This document shows, piece after piece, positions 44,826 through 54,169 of a stretch of DNA of 64,000 nt. This stretch comes from Eubacteriales bacterium. GTDB lineage: Bacteria; Bacillota; Clostridia; Lachnospirales; Lachnospiraceae. Under the pieces are notes generated by a model that was not told the DNA's origin, searched no databases, and was given only the letters and a program-made list of their open reading frames with translations. The stretch's first letter is position 1. Every line of letters starts with the position of its first letter. The position numbers and the translations under genes are program-made. Location: the NCBI GenBank assembly GCA_030524545.1, contig JAUNGM010000002.1, positions 185,121-249,120 on the forward strand. The letters run 5' to 3'.

Positions 44826-46096
44826 AGAAAAAACTCATTAGTGTATTGTTGTGCTTAAGTATGGTTTTTACGACAGGAATACAGGTTTTTGCAGCAGATG
44901 AGGAAAGTGCAGACCTTTCCGGTGAGATTCATGTAGCATCATGGAATGCGTCAGCAGACGGACTGGCGGAAATTGCAGAGAAATTTATGGAACTGCATCC
45001 GGGAACGACCGTTGTTGTAGATAAGGTAGATGCAGAGTATACCAAATTATATCCGGCCCTGGCTTCCGGTGTGAATGTACCGGATGTGATTCAGATCCAG
45101 CAGACAGATATCCAGGCATTTTTAAATAATTATGAAGGCAGCTTTGCAGATGTGAGTGATATCGTTGAACCGGAAAAAGATAACTTTGCAGCGAATGCTC
45201 TGGGTGTAACGATCGGGCAGGACGGCAAATATTACGCTGTTCCGTGGGATATCGGTCCTTGTGCAATGATGTACAGAAAAGACATTTTTGAGGAAGCAGG
45301 AGTAGATGCGGCATCAATCACAACATGGGAAGAATATCTGGAAGCAGGTAAAGTGATCCTTGAGAAAACGGGTGCCAAAATGTTTGGTTTCTGCTACAAC
45401 GGCGCATCCAGCAGTGATGCCGTGAAGCTGTTCCTCCATCAGCAGGGCGGTACATACTATGACGAAGACGGAAAGGTAGATCTGACTACAGATAAAATGT
45501 TAAAAGGCATTTCCTTCCTGAAAGAAATGCAGGATGCAGGCATTACCATGGATCTTCCAAGTGAGTGGGATGACAGGATCACAGCCCTGAATGCAGATCA
45601 GATCGCCTGCCTGCCGTATCCGGTATGGTATACAGGTACTTTGATGAGTTCCGTTGCAGAGCAGAGCGGTAAATGGGGAATCGTTCCAATGCCTTGTTTT
45701 GAAGGAGAAGAGAGCGGTGAAGTAAGCATGGGCGGCTGTGTACTGGCAATTTCCGCAAATTCTGAGAACCTGGAGCTTGCAAAAGCATATACCGCTTATG
45801 CCATGATGGATGATGAAGCAAACGAAATTAACTTCAAATGGGGACAGTTTCCTTCTTATAAACCTTCCTATGAAGCAGAGGCATTTAAGCAGGTTGATGA
45901 ATACTTTGGTGTTTCCAGAGGTGAAATCTTTACAAAGCTTGTAAATTCACCGGTCATCGACTTTGGACCGTACTTCACAGATGTTGACCAGTCTATGAGA
46001 ACGGCCATCGGGGAAATTTTTGTAAATGATGCAGATCCGGAAACCGCGCTTGCAGCAGCAGCGGAAGCGGCACAGAGAATTATTGATGCGAAATAA
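44822..46096 (+). CDS. ABC-transporter sugar-binding protein
   Basis: A 424-residue extracellular binding protein of the CUT1 (family 1) type. The signal peptide is residues 1-24 with cleavage after VFA; unusually for a Gram-positive there is no lipobox cysteine at the cleavage site. The mature part contains MMYRKDIFEEAGVD and MGGCVLAISANSEN, typical of oligosaccharide binders. It overlaps the AKR gene by four bases and is followed by two permease genes. A 46138-46163 hairpin between it and the first permease probably stabilises its mRNA so that more binding protein is made. Confidence 0.9.
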   Translation: MKKKLISVLLCLSMVFTTGIQVFAADEESADLSGEIHVASWNASADGLAEIAEKFMELHPGTTVVVDKVDAEYTKLYPALASGVNVPDVIQIQQTDIQAFLNNYEGSFADVSDIVEPEKDNFAANALGVTIGQDGKYYAVPWDIGPCAMMYRKDIFEEAGVDAASITTWEEYLEAGKVILEKTGAKMFGFCYNGASSSDAVKLFLHQQGGTYYDEDGKVDLTTDKMLKGISFLKEMQDAGITMDLPSEWDDRITALNADQIACLPYPVWYTGTLMSSVAEQSGKWGIVPMPCFEGEESGEVSMGGCVLAISANSENLELAKAYTAYAMMDDEANEINFKWGQFPSYKPSYEAEAFKQVDEYFGVSRGEIFTKLVNSPVIDFGPYFTDVDQSMRTAIGEIFVNDADPETALAAAAEAAQRIIDAK

Positions 46097-46137
46097 GAAA
46101 AAATAATTTATTGCTTAGAATTCATGAAATGATTGGT

Positions 46138-46163
46138 GTACCCCGTGCAGTCGTGCGGGGTAC
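46138..46163 (+). promoter_or_regulatory. Intercistronic hairpin after the binding-protein gene
   Basis: GTACCCCG pairs perfectly with CGGGGTAC over TGCAGTCGTG; no T tract follows, so it looks like a stability or partial-termination element rather than a full terminator. Confidence 0.6.
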
Positions 46164-46193
46164 ATTGTCAATTCGGAAAGGAAGGTGAAAATA

Positions 46194-47054
46194 GTGAAAA
46201 GTAAGAAAAGAATGCTGATTCCCTTTGTGTTTCTCGCACCGTATCTTCTTGTTTATCTGACTTTTACATTGTATCCCACAGCGTATTCCGTTGTGCTGAG
46301 CTTTATGAAATTCAAAGGCGGAAATCTGACCTTTATCGGATTGAAAAATTTCCAGTTCCTGTTTTCTGATCCGGTTTTTTACAAAGCCATTGTAAATACG
46401 TTTATCATTCTGCTGATCCAGGTTCCGATACAGACCATTCTTGCAGTGGTGCTGGCTGATTTTCTTAACAAGAAAACCCTGCACTGCAAAGGAATCTTCC
46501 GTATGGTGATCTTTATGCCTGTACTGATCGATACGGTCAGTTATTCCATTGTATTCCGGCTGTTTTTCAATACGGAAAACGGTATGATCAACAATCTGCT
46601 GGAAAGCCTTGGCATGATTGGCCCGGACTGGCTGAATGTGGGCGTTTTGTCAAAAGCAGTGATCATCATTGCCATGACCTGGAGATGGACAGGCTATAAT
46701 ACGGTAATCATTCTGGGAGGGCTGCAGAACATTCCCTCGGAACTGTATGAGGCCGCAGCCATAGACGGTGCAGGGAAATGGCAGCAGTTCTGGAGTATTA
46801 CCATACCCGGCATCAAGCCGGTACTGCTGTTTTCCATAATCTTATCCGTAACAGGAACCCTTCAGCTCTTTACGGAGCCGTATCTTCTGACTTACGGAGG
46901 CCCGATCAATGAGACTCTGACGATCGTGCAGTATCTGTACAAAGTGGGCTTTAAGACCTTCAACTTCGGAGCTGCATCCGCAGGCTCTTACGTTCTCGCA
47001 ATTATGATCGGAATCCTGACGTTTTTGCAGTTAAAAGTGACAAAGGAGGATTAG
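46194..47054 (+). CDS. Sugar ABC transporter permease (MalF type)
   Basis: A 286-residue permease with six membrane helices and the EAA loop ELYEAAAIDGAGKWQQF that contacts the ATPase. It starts with a basic stretch and IPFVFLAPYLLVYLTFTLYP, typical of UgpA/MalF-like CUT1 permeases. GTG 46194 is six bases after AGGAAGGTG; an in-frame GTG at 46185 lies inside that signal. The operon lacks an ATPase gene, as usual for CUT1 systems that share an MsmX-type ATPase. Confidence 0.9.
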   Translation: MKSKKRMLIPFVFLAPYLLVYLTFTLYPTAYSVVLSFMKFKGGNLTFIGLKNFQFLFSDPVFYKAIVNTFIILLIQVPIQTILAVVLADFLNKKTLHCKGIFRMVIFMPVLIDTVSYSIVFRLFFNTENGMINNLLESLGMIGPDWLNVGVLSKAVIIIAMTWRWTGYNTVIILGGLQNIPSELYEAAAIDGAGKWQQFWSITIPGIKPVLLFSIILSVTGTLQLFTEPYLLTYGGPINETLTIVQYLYKVGFKTFNFGAASAGSYVLAIMIGILTFLQLKVTKED

Positions 47055-47057
47055 GAA

Positions 47058-47882
47058 ATGAAACAGTCAAGAGTAGGATTTATCGCATACTTTCTATTGG
47101 TTCTTACGGCGATTGTATCCGTATTCCCCTTTGTGTGGACATTTCTGGCATCCACTCATACGAATACGCAGATTTTCCAGTTGGAATATACGTTAAAGGC
47201 AGGCAGTAATTTTATGGAAAACCTGAATAATCTGCTGAGTGTTTCTCCGTACTGGAGAAATATGGCAAACAGTATCTTTATTGCGGGTGTCTATACGGTT
47301 CTGGTTCTGCTGTTCGATTCCATGGCGGGGTATGCATTTGCAAAATTCCGTTTTAAGGGAAAGGATTTCATTTTTTTCCTGTGTATTGCATCCATGTTTA
47401 TTCCGCAGCAGGTGACGATGGTGCCGCTGTTTATCCAGCTTAGTGCATTTGGGCTGATGGATACACCCTGGGCAATTATCCTTCCAAGTCTTGCCAATGT
47501 ATTCGGGGTGTTCCTTATGAGACAGAGCTTTGAGGCATTCCCCAATGACCTGATTGAAGCTGCCAGAATTGACGGGGCAGGTGATTTCCGGATTTTCTTC
47601 ACCATTGTGGCGCCGACCATGAAGCCGGCTTTTACGTCTCTCGGAATCCTTTCCTTTGTAAATCAGTGGGGAAATTTCATGTGGCCGCTGATCGCTATCA
47701 ATTCCAAAGAGCAGTATACGATGCCGCTGGTGCTTTCTCTGATGGTACAGCCCGGCATGATCATTGATTATGGTGCCGTTATGGTAGGTGCAGTGATTTC
47801 CCTTCTTCCTGTGCTGATCTTCTTCCTGATTTTCCAGAAGAATTTCATTGACGGAATCCTGGCAGGAGCTGTGAAAGGATAA
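47058..47882 (+). CDS. Sugar ABC transporter permease (MalG type)
   Basis: A 274-residue partner permease with six helices and the EAA loop DLIEAARIDGAGDFRIF. It ends with the usual QKNFIDGILAGAVKG. The ATG is three bases after the first permease stop, behind AAGGAGG. The pair should form the channel for the sugar bound by the 44822-46096 product. Confidence 0.92.
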   Translation: MKQSRVGFIAYFLLVLTAIVSVFPFVWTFLASTHTNTQIFQLEYTLKAGSNFMENLNNLLSVSPYWRNMANSIFIAGVYTVLVLLFDSMAGYAFAKFRFKGKDFIFFLCIASMFIPQQVTMVPLFIQLSAFGLMDTPWAIILPSLANVFGVFLMRQSFEAFPNDLIEAARIDGAGDFRIFFTIVAPTMKPAFTSLGILSFVNQWGNFMWPLIAINSKEQYTMPLVLSLMVQPGMIIDYGAVMVGAVISLLPVLIFFLIFQKNFIDGILAGAVKG

Positions 47883-47888
47883 AAGCCT

Positions 47889-49112
47889 ATGAAGCAAAAA
47901 CAAGAGAAGGATTTATACAGAATGAGAAAAAAATATAAAATGAAAAACCGCTATGAACAGGTACAGGTGATCAGCGGGGAAGAAATGGAATGCCGTGCAG
48001 AAAGCCTTCAAAAAATCATGGAGGAAGAGGACTGTGATATGATGCTGGTTCTGGACGGCACCTGGGAGGGCTACAGCCATTGGATCACCGGTTCCAGGGC
48101 AGTGGGATCTGTGCTTCTGCTTCCGGGAGCAGGCTTAACTGCAGTCTATGAAAAGGATATGTGCGGAATCCCCTATGAGGATGCGGAATACGAACATATC
48201 CGGTATGAAAAAGTGCTGAACCTGAAGGAACTGCTGAAACCGCTTGCAGGAAAGAAGGCGATCCGCATTGCGCTTGTGCAGCCGGAGGCTTTGACCTACA
48301 GGATGCGTAAGGAGCTTGAGTCCTGCTTTGGTGTTGTGGAATTTGCAGACTGTACCCAGAAAGTGGATGTTTTAAAAGCAATCAAAAGTCCGGAGGAATT
48401 GAAATGGATCGCTGAGGCCAACCGGATCCATGAACAGATTTTTTATGCCCTTCCCTCCATCATCCGCCCGGGAAGAACCATCCGGGAAATTAATTGTGAA
48501 ACAAGATATCTGGGCGAAAACCTGGGAGGAGGGGGAGAAAAAGCCCTTTATTATGCTATGCAGTATGGAAAGGATAACGGAGGGCCTCTGACATATGCAC
48601 TGGGGCTTTCTGCTGACCCGGAATACCGGGTGGGTTACGGTGACCGTATTTTTATGATGGTGGAAGGAAACGGATGCGGAGGGCTTTACACTGCTCTTGG
48701 AAGGAATTTTATTTTAGGAGAGCCGTCTTCTCAGACGGAAGCCTACTGGGAGATGGCAGTAAAGGCCCAGGATTTTGCTGCTGCGAGAATGAAACCGGGA
48801 GTCCGGCTGAAGGATATTTTTGATGCTGATTATGCGTACATTCAATCCCGGGGATATCTGACCAATATGCAGAATTACCTTCACAGCTTCGGCTATGTAT
48901 TCGGGGAACGCCCTTATCTTCATGACCGTTCTGAAACGGAGGTGCTGCGGATGGGAATGCATTATATCGTCCATCCTCATATACGCATCAACAGAGGAGC
49001 AGACACGGGAAAAGTGCCTTATGATGATTTTTACAGTGTAGATACGTATTATGTGACAGAAGACGGGGGCCGGCGTGCCAATGGATATCCCCGGGAACTG
49101 GTGATCCTTTAG
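47889..49112 (+). CDS. Pita-bread (M24/creatinase-like) protein without metal ligands, copy 1
   Basis: A 407-residue protein with an N-terminal creatinase-like domain (about 1-170) and a C-terminal pita-bread fold. Where M24 peptidases carry metal-binding Asp-Asp-His-Glu-Glu, this protein reads GDRIFMMVEGNG, YTALGRNF, GMHYIVHPHI and FYSVDTYYVTEDG, so most ligands appear lost. It is probably not a metallopeptidase; creatinase and other metal-free members show the fold can do hydrolysis without metal. The start is ATG 47889 or the in-frame ATGs at 47922/47940. It lies 6 bases after the permease and 9 bases before a paralogue. Confidence 0.75.
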   Translation: MKQKQEKDLYRMRKKYKMKNRYEQVQVISGEEMECRAESLQKIMEEEDCDMMLVLDGTWEGYSHWITGSRAVGSVLLLPGAGLTAVYEKDMCGIPYEDAEYEHIRYEKVLNLKELLKPLAGKKAIRIALVQPEALTYRMRKELESCFGVVEFADCTQKVDVLKAIKSPEELKWIAEANRIHEQIFYALPSIIRPGRTIREINCETRYLGENLGGGGEKALYYAMQYGKDNGGPLTYALGLSADPEYRVGYGDRIFMMVEGNGCGGLYTALGRNFILGEPSSQTEAYWEMAVKAQDFAAARMKPGVRLKDIFDADYAYIQSRGYLTNMQNYLHSFGYVFGERPYLHDRSETEVLRMGMHYIVHPHIRINRGADTGKVPYDDFYSVDTYYVTEDGGRRANGYPRELVIL

Positions 49113-49121
49113 GAGGTGCAG

Positions 49122-50330
49122 ATGGAACAGAGAACAGATTTGATGACAGGATTATACTATCATATCACCCGTCAGGAGATTACCAGGCGGCATGAACTGG
49201 TTCGGGAATATATGAGAGAAAAGGAACTGGGCGTGATCCTTGTGCTGGTACCCCATATGGAAGGATACCGCCGGTGGCTGTCCGGTGTGGACGGTACGGA
49301 ACGAAGGACAGAAAGCTGCTTTGTGATTCCGCAGAAAGGTTCCATTCTCCATGTGATCGGAAGCAGCATGGTCAGGGAGCAAAAGAGCACTGCAAAGCCG
49401 GAAGGCTCTATGCCGGATCCGGAAGAGGCATTTGACGGGATTCGGACAATTTATTATTTTTCCGCATTTGAAATCCGGAAAATGATAGAAGAGGGCGGAG
49501 GAAGAAAGCTGGGGCTGATTCACGGAGAAGAGATGCGGGCGCAGATGTATGACTATCTGGAAGAATTTCTTCCGGAAATAGAAAGAATCGATGTTACCCG
49601 GGATTTTGCCATGCAAAAGGCTGTAAAATCTGCGGAGGAGCAGGCGCTGATCCAACGTGCCGTCCATCTGCAGGAACGGGTGCTGGAAGGGCTCTGGGGA
49701 TATTTAAAGCCGGGAATGCTGGAAGCTGAGGCTGTGCGCTATGCCCGTTATCTGGCAAACCGTCTGGAAAGCGGCGGCATTGACTCCATGGAAACGGCAC
49801 AGGTGGAGCTGATTTCCTGGAAGGGGCGCCAGAGCAGAGAACCGCTTTGTTATCCGGGACGATATCTGTCAGACGGAGATATGGTTCAGATCAGGCTCAG
49901 AATCACGGGAGACAGCGGTTTTTACGGAACGCTTACCAGATGTCTTTCTTTTGGGGAGCCTTCCGTGCAGGATCGTGAAACCTGGCAGAAAGTGATGACC
50001 CTGCAGGAAATAATCGAAGAAAAGCTGAGGCCTGGAACCTCTTTGGAACTGCTCCAAAAAGAAATAAAAGATCTGGCAGGGAAAATGCAGATTTTTTTAA
50101 AGGGAACACATTTTTTGCATGGAATCGGATACTGTGTGTCGGAAACGCCGGACGAATCCTCCTGTTCAGAATCGCTGATTTTAAAGGAAGGAATGGTTCT
50201 TGCAGCAGAGCCGCAGGTATGTGATGAAAATGGAAATATTTTTTGCTGCGGAGAAGTATATTGCCTTACTGCATCAGGGGCCTTGCGGATGACAGCAATA
50301 CCAAGAGAAATCAAAGTACTCTGGGAATGA
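49122..50330 (+). CDS. Pita-bread (M24/creatinase-like) protein without metal ligands, copy 2
   Basis: A 402-residue relative of the preceding gene, clearly diverged. The usual metal Asp pair is replaced (DGDMVQIRLRITGDSG and GTLTRCLSFG), but the His in FLHGIGYCVSETPDE and the Glu in GMVLAAEPQVCDENG remain. Retaining His/Glu while losing the Asp pair is the creatinase-like pattern. ATG 49122 is behind AGGAGG (49111-49116). The two genes may encode a heteromer. The substrate is unknown; a proline-like or amide bond in a glycopeptide is one possibility. Confidence 0.75.
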   Translation: MEQRTDLMTGLYYHITRQEITRRHELVREYMREKELGVILVLVPHMEGYRRWLSGVDGTERRTESCFVIPQKGSILHVIGSSMVREQKSTAKPEGSMPDPEEAFDGIRTIYYFSAFEIRKMIEEGGGRKLGLIHGEEMRAQMYDYLEEFLPEIERIDVTRDFAMQKAVKSAEEQALIQRAVHLQERVLEGLWGYLKPGMLEAEAVRYARYLANRLESGGIDSMETAQVELISWKGRQSREPLCYPGRYLSDGDMVQIRLRITGDSGFYGTLTRCLSFGEPSVQDRETWQKVMTLQEIIEEKLRPGTSLELLQKEIKDLAGKMQIFLKGTHFLHGIGYCVSETPDESSCSESLILKEGMVLAAEPQVCDENGNIFCCGEVYCLTASGALRMTAIPREIKVLWE

Positions 50331-50340
50331 AGGGGGAACT

Positions 50341-51678
50341 ATGACACGGGAAGTAAAGAGAAGGGAAATTCTTTGTTACGGTATCGGAGATTTTGCATGT
50401 AACGGATGCTTTGCCATTGTTTCTTCCTTTTTGATGTATTTTTACACAGATGTGGCAAAGATGGAGTTGGCGGCTTTGGGAATGATCATTCTGGTCTCAC
50501 GTACCGTGGATGCAGTAAGCTGTCTTGGCATGGGCGGGCTGATTGACAGGACCAATACCCGATGGGGCAGGGTGAGACCGTATCTGGCAGGGCTTATCGT
50601 ACCGCTTTGTGCGGCCCTGGTTGCATTGTTCTATACGCCGGAGGTTTCTGGGCAGGGAAGGTTCCTGTATGGTATGGCAACTGCTACCGTTTATTCCGTT
50701 TTGTACTCCGGATTGAGCGTGTCTTATTCCACTATGATGACCTGTATGACCCAGGACAGCCAGGCACGTCTTGGGTTTAACCTTACCAAAAACATCAGTT
50801 CCAATCTGGGTGCTTTTTTTGTGACCAGTATGACGCTGTTTTTGGTGGGGTATTTTGGAAACGGCGATTCCAAAAATGGTTTTGTAAAAACCATGTGCGT
50901 ATACAGCGTACTGTACATAGGAATCATGCTGGTGTGCTTCTGTAATACGAGAGAACGTGTGATTCCGGAACAGGAGCGGATTTCTTTCCGGGAATCCATG
51001 GCAATCGCAGTAAAAAACAGGCACTGGGTTATTTTATGTATGATTGAATATCTGATGCTTCTGGGGATGACTATGCGGAACCAGGGGACGATGTATTATG
51101 CAAAGTATTGCCTGGAACAGGAAGCAATGGGGACGGTTTTGCTTTCCGTTTCCACATTTCTTGCGATTCCCATGGTGTTTGCCGTGACATTTCTTGCAAA
51201 AAAAGTCGGTAAGAAAAAGAGTATGTGTATCGGAAATCTTTTACTTGCATCAGGCGCTGCGGGGATGTGGCTTGCAGGAAAAAATACGGGAATGATGATG
51301 CTCTTTCACGTCATTGCCTCAATCGGAAACGGCATTGCATCAGGAATGGTGTTTGTCATGATTGCAGAAGTGGTGGATTATTCCGAATATCAGACAGGCA
51401 AGCGTCCTCAGGGATTTCTGACATCAGCAGTATCCCTGATGATGAAGCTTGGGGTGGCAAGTGCAGGTTTTTTATCTGCAAAAGTACTGGAACTCGGGAA
51501 TTATACGGCGGATGCCGTTCCCTCCGGTGAAACACTGCGTGCCATTCAGGTAAATTATATTTGGTTTCCGGTAATCGTGGCTTTGGTGAGCATCTTTGCC
51601 ATTCAGCTTTATACCCTGGATGAAGAATATCCCCGGATATTAGAGATTTTGGCAAAAAGGAAAAGTCAGGAAGGATGA
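50341..51678 (+). CDS. GPH-family sugar:cation symporter
   Basis: A 445-residue transporter with 12 helices of the glycoside-pentoside-hexuronide (MelB-like) family: MGGLIDRTNTRWGRVRPYL is the signature loop after helix 2, and IAEVVDYSEYQTGKRPQGF the conserved loop in the second half. It probably imports a glycoside with Na+ or H+. It overlaps nothing but lies 10 bases after the M24-like gene. An operon with both an ABC importer and a GPH symporter is unusual and suggests two substrates or import of a mono- and an oligosaccharide. Confidence 0.9.
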   Translation: MTREVKRREILCYGIGDFACNGCFAIVSSFLMYFYTDVAKMELAALGMIILVSRTVDAVSCLGMGGLIDRTNTRWGRVRPYLAGLIVPLCAALVALFYTPEVSGQGRFLYGMATATVYSVLYSGLSVSYSTMMTCMTQDSQARLGFNLTKNISSNLGAFFVTSMTLFLVGYFGNGDSKNGFVKTMCVYSVLYIGIMLVCFCNTRERVIPEQERISFRESMAIAVKNRHWVILCMIEYLMLLGMTMRNQGTMYYAKYCLEQEAMGTVLLSVSTFLAIPMVFAVTFLAKKVGKKKSMCIGNLLLASGAAGMWLAGKNTGMMMLFHVIASIGNGIASGMVFVMIAEVVDYSEYQTGKRPQGFLTSAVSLMMKLGVASAGFLSAKVLELGNYTADAVPSGETLRAIQVNYIWFPVIVALVSIFAIQLYTLDEEYPRILEILAKRKSQEG

Positions 51679-51760
51679 GCCTGGGTAACGGAAGCGCAGA
51701 GGCCGTTTGGCAGTATTTGCGAATAAGGGATGGAATCATTTTGGATAACGGAGGAAAGCA

Positions 51761-53914
51761 ATGAGTAAAAGAGCAGGCGGTTTTACCCTGCCGGGAGAGG
51801 CAGGATATGAGACATTGACTTTAGAAATGGCAAAAAAGTGGGGAGCGGATGTGATTCGTGACAGTGACGGAACAGAGCTGTCCCGGGAGATTACGGATGC
51901 CGGTTATGGAATCTATTCCACCATTTGCATTATACGAGACCATAATGCATGGGCGAAGGAAAATCCGGACAAGCTGCAGCAGACGTTTCTTGTGACACAG
52001 CCCAAAGTTGCAGAGGGAAGGGATCTTGTCTTTGATCTGACGGCAGATTTTTTTGAAGAGCAGTTCCGGGTCAATGACAGTGAAGAAGCCATGAAATACT
52101 GGCAGGTTTATGACCGGACCTCTAACGAACTGGTGCCGGAGAGCCAGTGGACATATGACTCCGGGACAGTTACCCTGACGGCAGCGGGAGTGAAGCCCTG
52201 GCATAAATATACGGTAAGCTTTCTGGCGTACCGTATCTGGGAAGAAATCTCTATGTATAACCATACTACAAACAACTGGGACAAAGAACATCTCATGCAG
52301 ATCGATCCCAGACATCCGGAAACGCAGGATTATCTGCTGGGCTGGATGAAAAACTGGTGTGAAACTCATCCTGCTACAACGGTGGTGCGTTTTACTTCTT
52401 TGTTTTACAATTTTGTGTGGATATGGGGAAGCAGTGAGAAAAACAGAAATCTGTTTACGGACTGGGGATCTTATGATTTTACGGTCAGTCCTTTGGCGCT
52501 TCGGGAGTTTAAGGAGCATTATGGATATGGACTGACTGCGGAGGATTTTGTAAACAAAGGAAAGTATCACGTTACCCATATGCCCGGAGATGCCCATAAA
52601 AAGGACTGGATGGAGTTTATCAACGATTTTGTGATTTCTTTTGGGAAGAAGCTTGTGGATCTGGTACACTCCTATGGCAAAAAAGCATACGTTTTTTATG
52701 ACGACAGCTGGGTCGGCCTGGAGCCGTATGGGGAGAGATTCCGGGAATTCGGTTTTGACGGCCTGATCAAATGTGTCTTTTCCGGGTATGAGGCAAGGCT
52801 CTGCGCAGGGGTGAAGGTGGATGTTCATGAACTCCGCCTGCATCCGTATCTGTTTCCGGTGGGACTTGCAGGGGCACCCACTTTCACGGAAGGGGGAAAT
52901 CCCGCTCTGGATGCAAAAAAATACTGGAACAGTGTGCGCCGTGCCCTTCTGCGGGAACCGGTAGAAAGAATCGGCCTTGGCGGTTATCTGCATTTGACAG
53001 AGGGATTTCCGGATTTCCAGGATTACATAGAGGAGGTTTCCGATGAGTTCCGGTTTATTCGTGATCTGCACAAAAAAGGGCATCCTTACACACTGGAACC
53101 TAGAGTAGGTGTTCTTCATACCTGGGGAAAACTGCGTTCCTGGACTCTTTCCGGACATTTTCATGAGACGTATATGCATGATCTGATCCATATCAACGAA
53201 AGTCTTGCAGGACTGCCTCTGAATGTGGAATTTATCAGCTTTGAGGATATCCAAAACGGTGCTCTTGGGCGTTTGGATGCAGTGATCAATGCAGGATATG
53301 CGGGAAGTGCCTGGAGCGGAGGGGATGCCTGGAAAGAGGATGCGGTTGTGGAACGGCTGACAGAATGGGTGCATCAGGGAGGATGTTTTATTGGTGTAAA
53401 TGAACCTTCGGCAGTGGAAGGCTATGATACGTATTTCCGTATGGCGCATGTCCTGGGGCTAGATGAAGATACAGGTGCAAGAATCTGCCATGGAAAATGG
53501 AGTTATGAAATCTGCCGCGATCCGGAGCTTCTGCCAGAAGGCACCGTGATTTCCGGCAGAGAAAGGCGCTATCTGACAGACGGCAGGGCGAAGGTGCTTG
53601 CGGCGGAGAACGGAGTTCCGGCACTTACGGTGAATCCTTTTGGGAGAGGTTATGGAATTTATCTGTCTTCTTATGAGATTACAGCAGAAAACACCAGGCT
53701 GCTTCTGAACCTGATCCTTTATGGATGCGGGGAAAGTCTGAAGCAAAATTACCTGACAGATAATGTAAATACAGAGTGTGCATATTTCCCTGAAACAGAA
53801 TATCTGGTTGTGATAAACAACGGCGGCAGAGCGGAAAGATGCATTGTGGAAACGAAGAAAGGTACCCGAAGCTTTCATCTCAGGCCGTACGAGACAAGGG
53901 TGGAGCAGCTTTAA
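51761..53914 (+). CDS. GH112 beta-galactoside phosphorylase (galacto-N-biose/lacto-N-biose or galactosyl-rhamnose type)
   Basis: A 717-residue cytoplasmic enzyme of family GH112, which splits Gal-beta-1,3-HexNAc (or Gal-beta-1,4-Rha in some clostridia) with phosphate, giving galactose 1-phosphate. Family landmarks: RAGGFTLPGEAGYETLTLEM at the N-terminus, a TIM-barrel region with VRFTSLFYNFVW, and VFYDDSWVGLEPYG around residues 311-324, which contains the likely catalytic Asp. Length agrees with the family. AGGAAAGC precedes the ATG. It is the last gene of the operon and defines its sugar. Which acceptor sugar it releases cannot be read from motifs here. The terminator is at 53961-54001. Confidence 0.92.
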   Translation: MSKRAGGFTLPGEAGYETLTLEMAKKWGADVIRDSDGTELSREITDAGYGIYSTICIIRDHNAWAKENPDKLQQTFLVTQPKVAEGRDLVFDLTADFFEEQFRVNDSEEAMKYWQVYDRTSNELVPESQWTYDSGTVTLTAAGVKPWHKYTVSFLAYRIWEEISMYNHTTNNWDKEHLMQIDPRHPETQDYLLGWMKNWCETHPATTVVRFTSLFYNFVWIWGSSEKNRNLFTDWGSYDFTVSPLALREFKEHYGYGLTAEDFVNKGKYHVTHMPGDAHKKDWMEFINDFVISFGKKLVDLVHSYGKKAYVFYDDSWVGLEPYGERFREFGFDGLIKCVFSGYEARLCAGVKVDVHELRLHPYLFPVGLAGAPTFTEGGNPALDAKKYWNSVRRALLREPVERIGLGGYLHLTEGFPDFQDYIEEVSDEFRFIRDLHKKGHPYTLEPRVGVLHTWGKLRSWTLSGHFHETYMHDLIHINESLAGLPLNVEFISFEDIQNGALGRLDAVINAGYAGSAWSGGDAWKEDAVVERLTEWVHQGGCFIGVNEPSAVEGYDTYFRMAHVLGLDEDTGARICHGKWSYEICRDPELLPEGTVISGRERRYLTDGRAKVLAAENGVPALTVNPFGRGYGIYLSSYEITAENTRLLLNLILYGCGESLKQNYLTDNVNTECAYFPETEYLVVINNGGRAERCIVETKKGTRSFHLRPYETRVEQL

Positions 53915-53960
53915 GGAGATTAAAAAAATATTTTGAATGAATTCGTAGATGTATAAAACG

Positions 53961-54001
53961 GAACCGGATTTCAGTTAGCTGTGGAATCCGGTTCTTATTT
54001 T
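53961..54001 (+). terminator. Terminator of the GH112 operon
   Basis: GAACCGGATT pairs perfectly with AATCCGGTTC, followed by TTATTTT. Confidence 0.85.
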
Positions 54002-54169
54002 GTAAATACTCCGAAAACGGCAAAATAGTATAGAACGGCATATTTTATTATATACCGGAGTTTTCTATAGAAAAAAGAACTGCTCTATGATATGCTTGTA
54101 TATATCAAAAACAGGGGATCTGCCTGATGCATTGAGTGTGGAAGATGAAATAGTAGGAGGTGTATATCG

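Noticed and set aside
51821-53449. 542-codon minus-strand ORF opposite the GH112 gene
   Set aside because: It mirrors the GH112 frame, lacks a ribosome binding site and shows no recognisable domain; the plus-strand protein is a clear family member.
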